NCBI GenBank assembly: GCA_025526915.1
Contig: JAHLKH010000121.1
Location: 19,619-83,618 of the forward strand
Length of the DNA: 64,000 nt
DNA from: Entophlyctis helioformis
Taxonomy: Eukaryota > Chytridiomycota > Chytridiomycetes > Chytridiales > Chytriomycetaceae
Direction of reading: 5' to 3'
Both the position numbers and the translations under genes were made by a program. The stretch's first letter is position 1; each line of letters starts with the position of its first letter. The notes beneath the pieces were generated by a model. That model was not told where the DNA came from. It saw only the letters and a program-made list of their open reading frames with translations, and ran no database searches. Shown here one piece after another: positions 43,645 to 54,266 of the stretch.

Positions 43645-46600
43645 ACCGGACAGACATTGTTGGGCCGCACCGGCCGCTCTGGTTTCCCCCGTTCTTGCAG
43701 TCGTCTGCCCGCCGTTCCCCTGCATGCATACTCACTGCCCCGAGACCAGCCGGCAAGTCCGCCTGGAGGCCCAGTGCTACACAGCGCTTATACCAGCACC
43801 CCCGATACAACCACCGCCACCACAACCGCCACAACCGCACATGATCGCATCTGGCATTATCTACGTTGACGTCTTGAGCGTCTTTTATGGACAACTCCGT
43901 AAACTGGCTGCCTCCCACTTGCCATCATCTGTCAGTGGGTGGTTGGCAATTCTTGCACCTGTCCTTGACAGCTTCCTCAAGTCGGTCGGCAACGGCCGGA
44001 TCGTCGTCTTCCATGTTGATGGCAGGCTTGCCGAGACTGGAATCAAGCAGCAGGCGCATGCCAGCCGCACCTTGGACGTCTTGCGTGCAGCAGCAACAGC
44101 TCAACAGTTGTGTGCCAAACGCAAACACCGTCACCGATGTGGGACATTAGAAAAGTAAGGTCACTTGTTTGTGCAGCATCAAGATGATTCTAACTAACAG
44201 TCATTGTTGCAGGAAAGAGGAGCAGGCGCTGATGCGCTGCTTCACTCTCACGCAAGGCAACAAGAAGCATATCAAGGAAGCGATTGAGGCGTTTCTCGAC
44301 CCGCTGTCATACCATGCTGTATGCTGGTGCGAACACAAAGCCGATGTTTGCATCGCACGCGCGGCCGCCCTCCATGTGCGTATGCACAGGTACAGATCGG
44401 CATGGCATCTGTCTGTTATGATTGATGGCTGACAACCTGCATCCCGCAGCAATGCCATGCCATTAGCAGTCATCACTGGCGATTCGGATCTCGTATTCCA
44501 TTGTGCTGGCCATTGCGGTGTCCTGATGACACGCATGCACAACGGGCATGCCACCAACATCCGCACGTTCAATCACCAGGGCGTTGTGACCATTGCAGCT
44601 GCCCTTGGACTGCGTGTTTTCCCTGGTGTATGTCAGCTGTTTGCTGCCATAGCAAACAATGACTATCACAGTTGCCATGGTTGCGGTATGTCCATTGCTT
44701 GACTCTGTGCTTGTGTTTGTCATCCATGTTGCAATGTTGACTAACTTGTGTTGCCATTCACATTGCCTGGCAGGCAATGCTGCTGCCGTCAAGTTCATCA
44801 ATGACCAGTTTGATGCTGCGGCCAAGGAGCGCGGCTTCAACAACCCGGCCGACTTCTGTGCACTGCTTCACGATCCTAAGGAGGCAGATGCATTTGCCAA
44901 TCGCGTCAAAGAATGCATATGTTGCTGACCTGCTGTCGCTGGATGGTGGTGTGGCTCTTGCCAAGAGCTTCCTCAATGCCTTTGGCGTTTTTGTCTACCA
45001 TGACGAGTCAGGGACTTTTGCCAACACGGTCACATTCCCAACCAGCGACGGCAGTCAATCTGGCAATGTGCCAAAGAAGAGGCAAGTCCTTGCATGACTG
45101 GTCATGGCATGGTGGCATAGATCCGTTTGCATGCATGGCACTCAACTGACCATCTCTCACCACATGGCAACGACAACAGCGTGGCTGTTGACGCGACCAC
45201 CACGCATCAAGCAAAGTATGTATGCATGCATGTGATCTCTTGGTGTGTCCTGCATGACTGACTCTGTGCTTCTGTCTTTGATGCAACCACTGGGATTGCA
45301 ATGCAGGTGCCAGCTACATGACGGCTGCCTCGTGATCCATCCCAAGGCGCAGCAAGGCAAGCAAAACCCCAACATCATCCATCTCATGCAGGACGACATC
45401 AGGCCACTTGTCAGGAACATTGTCAAGGAACAGCAGCTCAGTCTTACGCTGGACAAGGTCAAGGACTGCCCCACCGCACTCGACTGCGTCCTCCTGACAT
45501 GCGGCCGATTGCATCACTCACATCACCAATGGGGTCAAAAGGCCGCAACATTCTCGCAAAGATCAGCAGGTCGGCAAGTGTGCAACTGTTGGAGATTGTC
45601 CGCAAGCAGGCTCGTGAAGCGGAAGAGCGGGCAAAGCTTGGCCCGAAGGATCGGGCTATTTGGGATGGACGTGTAAGTTGCTGCATGTCTCTGATGCATG
45701 TGCACTCCTCGCCTGGACGTGTCAAACTCAATCCACTGTCATTGTACAGGGTGCTGCTTTGAGGATGAAGAAGCAGTTGGGCAAGATTGTCAATCGTCCA
45801 TGCAAATCACACCGCCACCTATCGACGCCAAGTATGCGTTGCTTGTATTGGAATGGCTTGACATCATGTACTGACAGCACCTTCTTTGCTGAACGGTGCT
45901 ATTCCAGAAACAGATGCACAGAAAGACTCACAGAAGGCCACAGCAAGCCACGCCAGCAAGTCAAGCATCAAGGCAAGGCCATCACCCGAGGCAGTTCCCC
46001 ATTGACCGCTGCCGACATCTGCGTCAAGGCGATCAAGAGGCGGGGGGCCTTGAAAGACCTCAAGAATTGCCGATTAGTGACACGCCACGAGCAGCTGAAA
46101 GAGGTCATTGACTTGCTACGTCCATCATCAAGCAAGCCACGGTACGTCTTCATCTTCACTGGCTGTGTGTGCATGCAATGACTTGGCACGATCACTCATT
46201 GTTCCACTTGACAGGAGGCTCAACTGCCCAAGCTGCCCGAGCAAGAACCGCCATCCGCCGACGGCCAGGCTGGTCAAGCAGACTGCAAGATCTTGTATCT
46301 CAATCAAGATGCAGACATCCGGACGACGGTCAGTTCTGGTGTTCCATTGGTGCTTGCGTATGCATTGTGTGCACTTGGAATGCATTGCTGATGATGCATC
46401 CAACCTCTACAGGCGCGACGCCAAATCACCAAGCAACAGGAGGTGGCGAACAAGCAGAAGCGCGAAAAGCAAGCTGCCAAGGCCGTGGCAGACAAGGCCA
46501 TCGACAGGAACAAGGAGAGTGCACGCCGGCAAGACCGCCATACCAAACCAGTGGACCCGAAGCAGACGTAGTGTTGTACACTGTGCCATGTGCCTTGGGC

Positions 46601-46703
46601 ATGCTTGCTGACATGTGTGGGCTTTGCAGACGCAAAGGTGGAGCACGAGTGACACAACGGTCGGGTTGACAGAAAGGGGGGACGCCTCACATCAGGGGCA
46701 CCC

Positions 46704-49700
46704 ATGACGCTCCCTGCGGCCATCGGCGGCAACAATCAACAAGCTGCTGTGCACGCGCCCGGTCAACCTGCTGCCGACACGCCTAGTCAAGCCGCCATGG
46801 ACGCAACCAATCAAGCCGCTGCAGACGCACCCGATCAACCTGGAGAGGATGCATCTGATCATCGTCATATGAGAGTGCTGCTGGAGGTATGATTTAGGAT
46901 TGCCATTCTGCCTGCATGCATGGCTTTGAATGTACTGACTCAGAGGTTGGCTTGCATGGTGCTCAGGACATGTTGTCAGGCGGCCCGCAGAGCGCCCCGA
47001 TCTTTGGCGTTCATGCCATCAGGTCATCAACAAGTTGGACACGCCGCCAACTTATTGAGGACATTGTCGCGAGGATTCAATCGTTCACGGTTGGCATGCG
47101 GCATGCCGGCCTTGTCGTCATCGGTGCCGTCGTCGAGGAACTTCTCGAGCTTGACCAGGACGCGCCTCTGCCACCGTCGTACCATGTCTACAAATGGCCC
47201 GATGGCAAGGCGACTCAGTATTGTTTCCTGGACGCTGATCTCAAGGACCTCATGACCTGGCGACAAGGACATCATCAAGGGCCTTGGCGCTGTCACGAAA
47301 GCGGAGCTCTTGTCCGGTCAGTTCATGCTTCGCGAGGACATTGCCGCGCGGACCATGTACGGCGCGAGTCAGTATAATGGCAGCAGCAAGCACCCTCGCT
47401 TCGGCCATCGCGTGCGACTGGTCAAGGGAACAAGACTTGAGCGCGTCATGTTCGAGAAGGTCGAGACGCGCAAGTTGCCCAACGGCCAGCCACCAGCACC
47501 AGCAGCACCAGCAGTGCCAACGCCCAATGAGCTGCTTGCGATGCTTGTCGCCAGTGAGTCGGGTGGCCAGACATCCGCAGCCTGCATCCTGCGGCACCTC
47601 TCGTTTGTCCTAACGGGCGAGCAGATGGTCAAGCCGATGTCCATCATGCTCACGCTCAATGCGTGGCTTGTCACGGTTGTCCAGCTGCTGATCCATCGCA
47701 GCTGGACACCTGGCAGCATGACCGACCAAGCTGCACCACCAGCCGACACGATCAAGGCCGACATGGACACTGGCAATGCGCAGCAGGCAGGCGCGCTGCG
47801 GACCACCGCGCGGATGGCCGAGATGAAGGCAGGCGCGCGTCGACCGGCCAAGAAGCAGCAGACTCGTGGGCGGCATCCAGACATGTGGTGGTCGAGCTTG
47901 CACCCAGCTGATGCACAGCAGGCCGACACACAGCAGGCAGTGGTGCCCTATCGGCTTGTCAACACCCTGTGCACGCGTGCGACCAAGCAGATCTTCGAAA
48001 ACCTGGCGAGGGAGGTGAGCGCCACACTCGCCAAGCACTTCATCGAGAACCGGTCAAAGCTGGCATTGGTCGCAGCCCAGAGAGCAATGCCTGCTGTGAC
48101 TCCCGAGCAGATTGCAGCGTGGGTCGATGCCATATTCAAGCCACTCAAGACCACCAAGGTTGCCAGGCATGCCGCTGCTCAAGACGCCGTTCAGGACGCC
48201 GTCAGGACGTTGCCATGGACGCCGCTCAGGACGCCACTCAGGACGACGCCATGGACGACGCCATGGACGCCACTCAGGATGTCGCTCCTCCCGCCCCAAG
48301 TCTCAAGCGGACTGCGTCACAGCTTCTTCTGGCCACTGATGGCAGTGCATCCAAGAGGCAAAAGGACGAGACTACTGCCCCTGTCGCCACAGATGCCATG
48401 CAAGACACACCACCAGCCGCACAGGACGGGGACGCCATCGAGATCCCACAAGAGCTGAATCCAATTCAGGCAATTGTGCGCAGCATGTCAACATCGGACA
48501 TTGGACGGTTCTACCAACTCCTCAAGCTCGCTGGCACTTCAGTGATGAAGCTATGCCCGCAGCCAGCAAGCCGTGACCCGTTCATCCTCGTCACTGAGGC
48601 CACGCTCTTTTGGGCGGTGGTGGGGCTGCAAAGCGATCGCATTGGCAATGAGCACGATCCTGTCCTCCAAGCATTGCGAAAGGAGCTCCTGGCCGCAGTT
48701 GGTAAGTTGCATGTGTCTATGCCAATGCCAATGCTCTTTGATGCTAACACTGCACTTTTATCCAAGACTACAAAGATGCCAAGTTGGAGCTTGGGACTGA
48801 CGACAAGGTCATCCAAAGGGCTTTCAGCAATAGCAAGGAGCTGGCCATCCTCGACATCCTCCTGCCCGGCCTCTGCCCCAAGAATCGACGCCGTCCAACG
48901 CAGGCCGAGGGTGACGAGGCCGCGGTTGATTCTCAGCCTCTGGTGGCTTCAAAGCAAGTGATCAGACAAGGCAGCATCATGACGGATGGATACACGGTCT
49001 ATCAGCTGGCACTGGACTGCCGCGCAGACCGTCCAGAGTCGCCTCGCAGTATGTGCCATGCTTGGATGCTTTGGTGCATGCATTGATTCTGACCACTGCC
49101 TTGCTCTGCAGGTCCCAACGCGGCGTCTCCAGCCCAGCAGCCCAGTCTTGCGGATGCTGCTGTTGGCATCCTTAATGCCTTGAATGGTCAATTTATCGAG
49201 CCTGACCACATGGACGTCACATGTGAGTTGCTGTGCCAATCCAGACGCGCACTTGTTGTCCACACCAACTGACATGCCATCCACAGCCGCCAATCCAGCC
49301 GACCCATCAGCCGCCAAGCCAAAAGCGACCAATCCTGTAAGTCACTTGCATGCCAACCTTGCGCATTGGTGCACATGCATTGTGCATTCCTCACTCATGC
49401 CATGGCATGACAGGCCCAGCGCAACTTTAATGCATCTCAGCGACTGCCCAATGTTGCTGATGCCAACAACTGTTCACTGACCAAGGCTAAGACTGTTCGC
49501 GTTGTCAGCTTTGATTGGGGCGAGCGGTACCTGTTTGGCGCGTCCAGCATGCTGGTCAATGTCGAGGACGAGACATACACGATGGAGTCCAACTACGTGC
49601 TCTCCTCTGGCATGGCACATGCCGAGCACAGCCTTCAGCGATGGTATGCATGCAATGACTCTGCCACGTGCACTCTTGACCAGATCAACTCACAGTGCCT

Positions 49701-50585
49701 GCCTCCTGTGCCAGGCTCAACAATCGATATGCCAAGGCTGTGGACGTCCACAAGGCCATTGCATTCAAGACAGCAAAGCATGCCGATCCAGGCGTCTCAG
49801 CAGGCGAGAGAGCCTTTTGGGATCTGCGCTGCCATGCGTACTGCACGCCATTCCTGAATGCACGGGTACGTTTTCTCTGTTTCTGGATGCCCATTGCATG
49901 GCCGCCATACTGCTTGATCGCCTGCTGATTGCACTGGACGGCATGGCGTGGCATGGCATTCCACAGAAGGTCAAGGCCAAGCGGTTCACCAAGCGCAGCA
50001 AGCGCATGTCTGATCGCGGAAACGCTCTTGAGGGCATCATGAATCTGGCAGGATCGACCACTGGAGAGCGCGCATCTGCTGCATCTCAAGGCCTGCTGTG
50101 ACAGCCAACAGAGAAGGACATTCCCGTTGTGTGGGCATTTGGCATCGACTTTACAGGCCAAGGTGGCCGGCACGCTGTGTTTGAGAAGTTTCTCATCAGG
50201 CATCTGCGGTCGTCTGGATATGCCTATGTGCGTCTGATGCCAGCTGTCCATCCATCCATCCTCTGTGCACCAACTGACCACACGATCATGCAACACACAC
50301 ACACAGATCTACCGCTGCAACGAGAACCTGACCAGCCAGATGTGCCCGCAGTGCAAGCAGCGGATCCCATACAAGAACCGCACCAACCTGCGACGCTTCG
50401 AGTGCACAGACTGCAAGACCGTCTACCACCGAGACGTGCTTGGTGCCACCAACATCGGAATGGTCGCACTGGGGCATCTGTTCCATGGACAACGGCCGCT
50501 CTACTTGACGCACACGCCAGCCGGTCAGCCTGTCAACAGCATCGCAGCAGTGTCCTCCACAGACACAGCACGTCACTCCATGTGA
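46704..50585 (+). CDS. Fanzor (eukaryotic TnpB-like RNA-guided nuclease), probably damaged
   Basis: Exons inferred from GT..AG sites: 46704-46886, 46967-48701, 48767-49048, 49112-49222, 49287-49336, 49414-49643, 49715-49865, 49967-50227, 50307-50585. RuvC-I is VVSFDWGERYLFGA (Asp codon 49513-49515). WAFGIDFTGQGGR resembles the Fanzor/TnpB strand before the ribbon. The zinc ribbon is CPQC..CTDC (50342-50414), and RuvC-III is HRDVLGATNIG. Family role: guide-RNA-directed DNA cleavage by a transposon-encoded protein. The N-terminal 700 residues contain an Ala/Gln/Asp-rich linker. Disruptions: frame changes near 47258 and 48202 and an in-frame TGA at 50099-50101 between RuvC-I and the ribbon. A canonical RuvC-II Glu is not evident. 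Whether the damage is real or an assembly error is open. Confidence 0.82.
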
Positions 50586-50609
50586 CTTGCACCACTACCA
50601 ACACTTTGA

Positions 50610-50660
50610 ATCGGGGCACCTCCCGATCGACCTAACGGGTCACTTTTTCTTACGAGAAAG
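50610..50660 (+). ncRNA. Three consecutive hairpins after the Fanzor stop: candidate guide-RNA scaffold
   Basis: Starting 25 nt after the stop: ATCGGG/CCCGAT (6-bp stem, 6-nt loop, 50610-50627), GACC/GGTC (50629-50641) and TTTCT/AGAAA with a TACG loop (50646-50659). In known Fanzor and TnpB loci the guide RNA comes from the 3' end and 3' flank of the nuclease gene. The stems are short, so this is a suggestion only; they could instead be part of the element's end or a 3' UTR. Confidence 0.3.
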
Positions 50661-50890
50661 GTAAGCCGCTCATGCATGTGGATGTGCCTCGCCTGCCTGT
50701 CGTCGCATGCTTGTTGCTGACTCGAACCTTCCATCGTGTGATGTGCGGGCTTGCATTCGTCGCCTCTCGGGTCGAATCCAATTCCAAAACGCTTGGCAAT
50801 TGTTTGAATGTCGGGCCATTTGCCGGCGGTTTGCCGGCATTCCCTCGCCCTATTGCCCACCCCTCAGCGCGGTGGCATTTATTGCAGATA

Positions 50891-51779
50891 TTACCGGGTT
50901 TGGCCCGAGACAGAGTCTGCTGTTTGTGCATGAAGTTGTGTGTACATTCGAACCAGCGAGTTGTAGCCGCGAACGTCGCCAGCACGAAGCAGGTTGGCTG
51001 CATCGCAATTCAAGGGACTGTCGGGTTCAGGGCTCTGTTCAGGTCACGCCAGGCGGGCAAGGTCCAAGCACGTAAGCATGCCAATTGCAGTCGAGAATGG
51101 CAGCGTGAGACAGACTGCCGATGCGCAGACAGACGACAAACAGTATGGCACGAGCAGGTCAACATGTACATCCGACATGCACAACTGACCGTCAAGAGCA
51201 CGCCAACGGCAAGACAGGCAGACTGCAATGTCCATGCCGGACTCCATGCCGATTTGAGCAGATCCAGACAGATCTCGCCTGTCTGTCCGTGCAACGGTTC
51301 GCCGTCAAGGACCCACATCAACGCCACAATGTGTCGGCGATCAGCCATCTTGAAGCGGTGACGATGCGCCTTCATGTGTGCCATGTGTGCCATGTGTGCA
51401 CAGTGCAACCAACCTTGAAATGCACGTTTGGATGGCATACGGCCGTGGTGAAGCGCATCGAGGGCGGGCGCATTGGGTAGTCGTCGGGCACTTGGATGGC
51501 CAGGTCGAACAAGCCGCCGCTGTATGGCGAGCCGGGACTGCCGGCGATGCTTGCTGTCCATGCAAACAGGTTGTCGTCGCTCACAGGTGCCAGTCGCTGC
51601 ACTTGCAGCTTCTGCTCCTGCTGCTGTTGCTGCTGCTGTTGAGACGGCTTGTTCCGACTCTCCTGCTCCTGCCCACTCTGCACAGCGCTATGCTCGCCGC
51701 CCTTGCCCTTGAGCTCAGAGCCCTGCTGCAACTGTCTCCGGTAGTCGTTGAGTTCCTTGAGCAATCTGCGTGCGGCCAT
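50891..51779 (-). CDS. PEX4: Peroxisomal ubiquitin-conjugating enzyme E2 (PEX4-like)
   Basis: Three exons, 51779-51414, 51282-51190 and 51034-50891, give 200 aa, all in phase. E2 fold markers: FAWTASIAGSPGSPYSGGLF, PDDYPMRPPSMRF, the HPN triad in CHPNVHFKTGEICLDLLK with the catalytic Cys, and AWSPAWTLQSACLAV. The C terminus SPEPDSPLNCDAANLLRAGD closely follows plant PEX4. Family role: monoubiquitinates the import receptor PEX5 at the peroxisome so that it can be recycled. A Gln-rich insert of about 35 residues (near 51650-51600) extends the N-terminal half. The downstream neighbour on the other strand is the Fanzor element. Confidence 0.88.
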
Positions 51780-51987
51780 TAATCGTAGTCGGGCGAAGGT
51801 AATTCGTTCGAGGGGAATGCCGGCAACCCCTGTGCACCATCAGCGATCCTCCCGTTCGACAAAAGGGGGGCCACTTGGCGGCACAGGTAGGTGGCTGGCA
51901 CTTGTGCATGTGCGTCATCCACCGACCGTCCGTGCAGGCCGCCGACTCGTTGGTAATTGCATGAGTATCGGGCCAAGATTCATTCCA

Positions 51988-53724
51988 TCAACGAAGCTCG
52001 ACTCCGCAGCGCTTTGCGACAGTCTCTCTCAGGTTGTTTTGCACAAAGTCGACCTCGGCATTGGTGAATGTGCGCTCCATCGATCTGTAGTTGATTCGAT
52101 AGCAGCGGCTGACTCTGTTGGTCTTGGGGTGCGTGAATTGATCCACCTTGCATATGCACGTTCAGTTAGTACGGTAGAGAGACAGAAGGAGCAGAGAAGC
52201 CGCAGCAGTATGGAAACACGTGGATGCGACGCACCAGCAACACTTCCTCGGCCATGTCGCCAGCAACTTCGCGGACGACTTCCATAAAGTCGTTTTCGTG
52301 AAACGACGGCGGTGTCCAAAACGACACGTCCTTGTAGCACGCAGGGTACTTTGAAAAGGGCACAAACCGCGAGATCCTTCCTGCCTTGAACTGCGAGGTG
52401 AAGCGCTGGTCGCTCGACCAAAACAGGCGGATATCTTGAATGTCAAAGAGCCGCATGGCAATGCGCTCAAGACCGAGCCCAAAAGCCCATCCGACACGGT
52501 CGCTGTTGCCGGATGCGTCCATAATCTGCTGCTGGATGATGCCACAGCCAAACAGCTCGAGCCACTTGCCGCAATGGAAAACCTCCAGCTCCCAGCTTGG
52601 GCTTGTGAATGGAAAGTAGGCGTCGATCCAGCGCAGCTGAAGGTTCGGGTCGTTGCCCATCATGCTGCGGATCAGAGTCTCGAGGGTGGTCTTGAGGTGC
52701 TGCCCAACAAACGCCGCTTCGGCGCTCGTGTGGCCTGGCTGGATGGGATTGGCATCGCTGGCACCCAAAAGGCGAACGACCTCGTCCATGCTGGTCAGGC
52801 CAACCGTCTTGGACGCGCTGGCCATGGCCGGTGACGTTGCAAGCAGCGGCACGATCGACTCGTGGAGCGATGCAGACGCCAGGTGCTTGCGATCAAACGT
52901 GCGGATCCCCTCCATCTGGTGGAAGACGGGATAGTGCGTCACGTCGATCTCGTCGCGCCTGTAGACATCTGCAGACAGCAGGTATCCGTCAGCCGAGCGG
53001 CCCTTTAGCACTTCGGACTGATGCGCCGAAGTATGGGTGCGAAGCACACGGTCTGCGTCCACGTAGTAGGTGTCTGTCCGCTGCCGGCCAGGATGGTCCT
53101 TGGTAATGAGCAGATCGTCAAAGTTCTGGACCGTTGTGACCACGGGGTTCATCGAGTCGACGATCTTGTAGATGCCGGGCTCCGTCTTGGCCAGGTGCTG
53201 CTCAATCATTCCCTTGAGGATGCCGAGCGGGTGGTTCGGCTCCAGATGCAGCCGCCGCTCAGTCTTGCTCAGGATGCTCGGCGATACATTGGTCCACGCA
53301 TCGGCCGTGTACGACTTGCCCAGGATCGAGACTGTCGGCAAGCGTCAGTTCCGAGACAGAAGGTGGACGCCACTTGCTGTCCACTTGCGGACTTGTCACT
53401 GGGCCAATGTCTTACAGCGCTGGCCGTGTTCGATGAACGAGGAGGCTGGCTGCTTGGGAGCAGACGGTGCTGCGGCCACTTCTGGTGCTGCAGAAGGTGG
53501 AGACGCCTGCGTTGACGTCGAAGCTGATGCGAGCCCGCGAAGCTGTCCACGGACGCAGGACCTGCCAAGAGATAGCCTGGCACGGACAGATGAGGCGGCC
53601 AGGTGCACGTCGGCGTCACCCGCAGGAGATGCACCGGTGGGCGAGTGCTCAGCAAGGCTCTCGCGCAGGGCCTTGCAGCCAAAACGGCCCGGTGTCTGTG
53701 GGCCAACACGATGGAGCGCAGCAT
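51988..53724 (-). CDS. FARS2: Mitochondrial phenylalanyl-tRNA synthetase
   Basis: Four exons, 53724-53620, 53542-53416, 53331-52235 and 52146-51988, give 495 aa with consistent phases. Exon 1 encodes an Arg-rich presequence (MLRSIVLAHRHRAVLAARP). Class II core: HPLGILKGMIEQHL, RTHTSAHQSEVL (motif 2 region), YRRDEIDVTHYPVFHQMEG, and WAFGLGLERIAMRLFDI (motif 3 with the ATP-binding Arg). The last exon completes the ferredoxin-like anticodon-binding domain (HPKTNRVSRCYRINYRSMER). It is the monomeric mitochondrial PheRS (yeast MSF1). It is divergent from the GrpE gene with 165 bp between start codons, a natural pairing of two mitochondrial biogenesis genes. Confidence 0.94.
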
Positions 53725-53889
53725 CGTTCGTTTTTTGACCGTTGGATAACAAACGAACTGTAAGCGACGGCCAACCTGGTGGATGAACAGCCGGCAGAGC
53801 AGCTGACAGGTTGATGGCTGGGACGGCTTGAACGGCTTGAACGGCTCGGACGGCCAACGATCCTTGGCTTTCGCAGACGCTTGTCCAGC
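53725..53889. promoter_or_regulatory. Bidirectional promoter region, mitochondrial PheRS / GrpE
   Basis: 165 bp between two divergent start codons of mitochondrial-protein genes. It contains a GAACGGCTTGAACGGCTCGGACGG repeat-like tract at 53825-53852. No TATA-like element is obvious near either start. Confidence 0.5.
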
Positions 53890-54234
53890 ATGAACCACAT
53901 TGGCCGTCTTGTCGCTCGCCAGCAAGCCCGCTCGCTCGCTCCGTTTCAGTCGCTGCAGAGATCTGCTTCCACAGCGGTCTCGCCATGCATGGCTCGTCCT
54001 ATGCAGTCTGTGCGCCTCTACTCGGCAGCGTCGTCTGCATCGGACAACAGCGGCAACGGCAACGGTGCCAAGGCGGACGGCGCCGCCGCCGCTTCTGATG
54101 CGGCTGCTGGCACGGATGCCGAGGCAAGCAAGACTGCGCTTGCCGAGAAGGACAAGCAGATTGCCAACCTGCAGGTCAGTGGTGGTGTTTGCTGTGTGTG
54201 ATCCCTTTGCTGTGCAGCATCTGCCAAGCAACGC

Positions 54235-54266
<32 letters not shown>

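Larger units (their letters stand above)
41990..43781 (+). mobile_element. Small non-autonomous LTR retrotransposon (TRIM-like)
   Basis: Seen: two 193-bp direct repeats (41990-42182 and 43589-43781), differing at 3 positions, each beginning TGTAACGG and ending GCTACA (TG..CA as in LTRs). The eight bases before the right repeat are GGGGGGAG, a polypurine tract. The 1.4-kb interior has no gag/pol frame and contains a partial tandem duplication (about 42590-42760 and 43015-43180). No obvious target-site duplication (ACCAC left, CAGCG right). High LTR identity implies recent insertion. It interrupts exon 1 of nuclease copy B. Confidence 0.8.
41779..46571 (+). pseudogene. XPG/FEN1-like nuclease, copy B, split by an LTR element
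   Basis: Exon 1 starts MGIPRVIPKVIKG at 41779 and is interrupted at 41990 by an LTR element; coding resumes at 43782. Without the element the frame is continuous. Later exons: to 44154, 44213-44389, 44450-about 44690, 44774 on, and several more to the TAG at 46569-46571. Motifs: SGIIYVDVLSVFYG and VVFHVDG (XPG_N), CWCEHKADVCIA (XPG_I), AVITGDSDLVFH (second Asp cluster), then a Lys-rich C terminus (EVANKQKREKQAAKAVADKA). A one-base frame break occurs near 44905 (KDAYVADL would follow). At least one more frame change lies near 45480-45540. Paralogue of copy A. It lies 132 bp upstream of the Fanzor gene on the same strand. Confidence 0.65.

Noticed and set aside
41990..43781. The 1.8-kb block as a normal large intron of the nuclease gene
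   Set aside because: TG..CA ends, two near-identical 193-bp terminal repeats and a polypurine tract indicate an LTR element; the boundaries are not GT..AG.
50099..50101. TGA in the Fanzor as a selenocysteine codon
   Set aside because: No SECIS-like element was seen and no Cys occupies this place in the related fragment; a nonsense mutation or sequence error is simpler.
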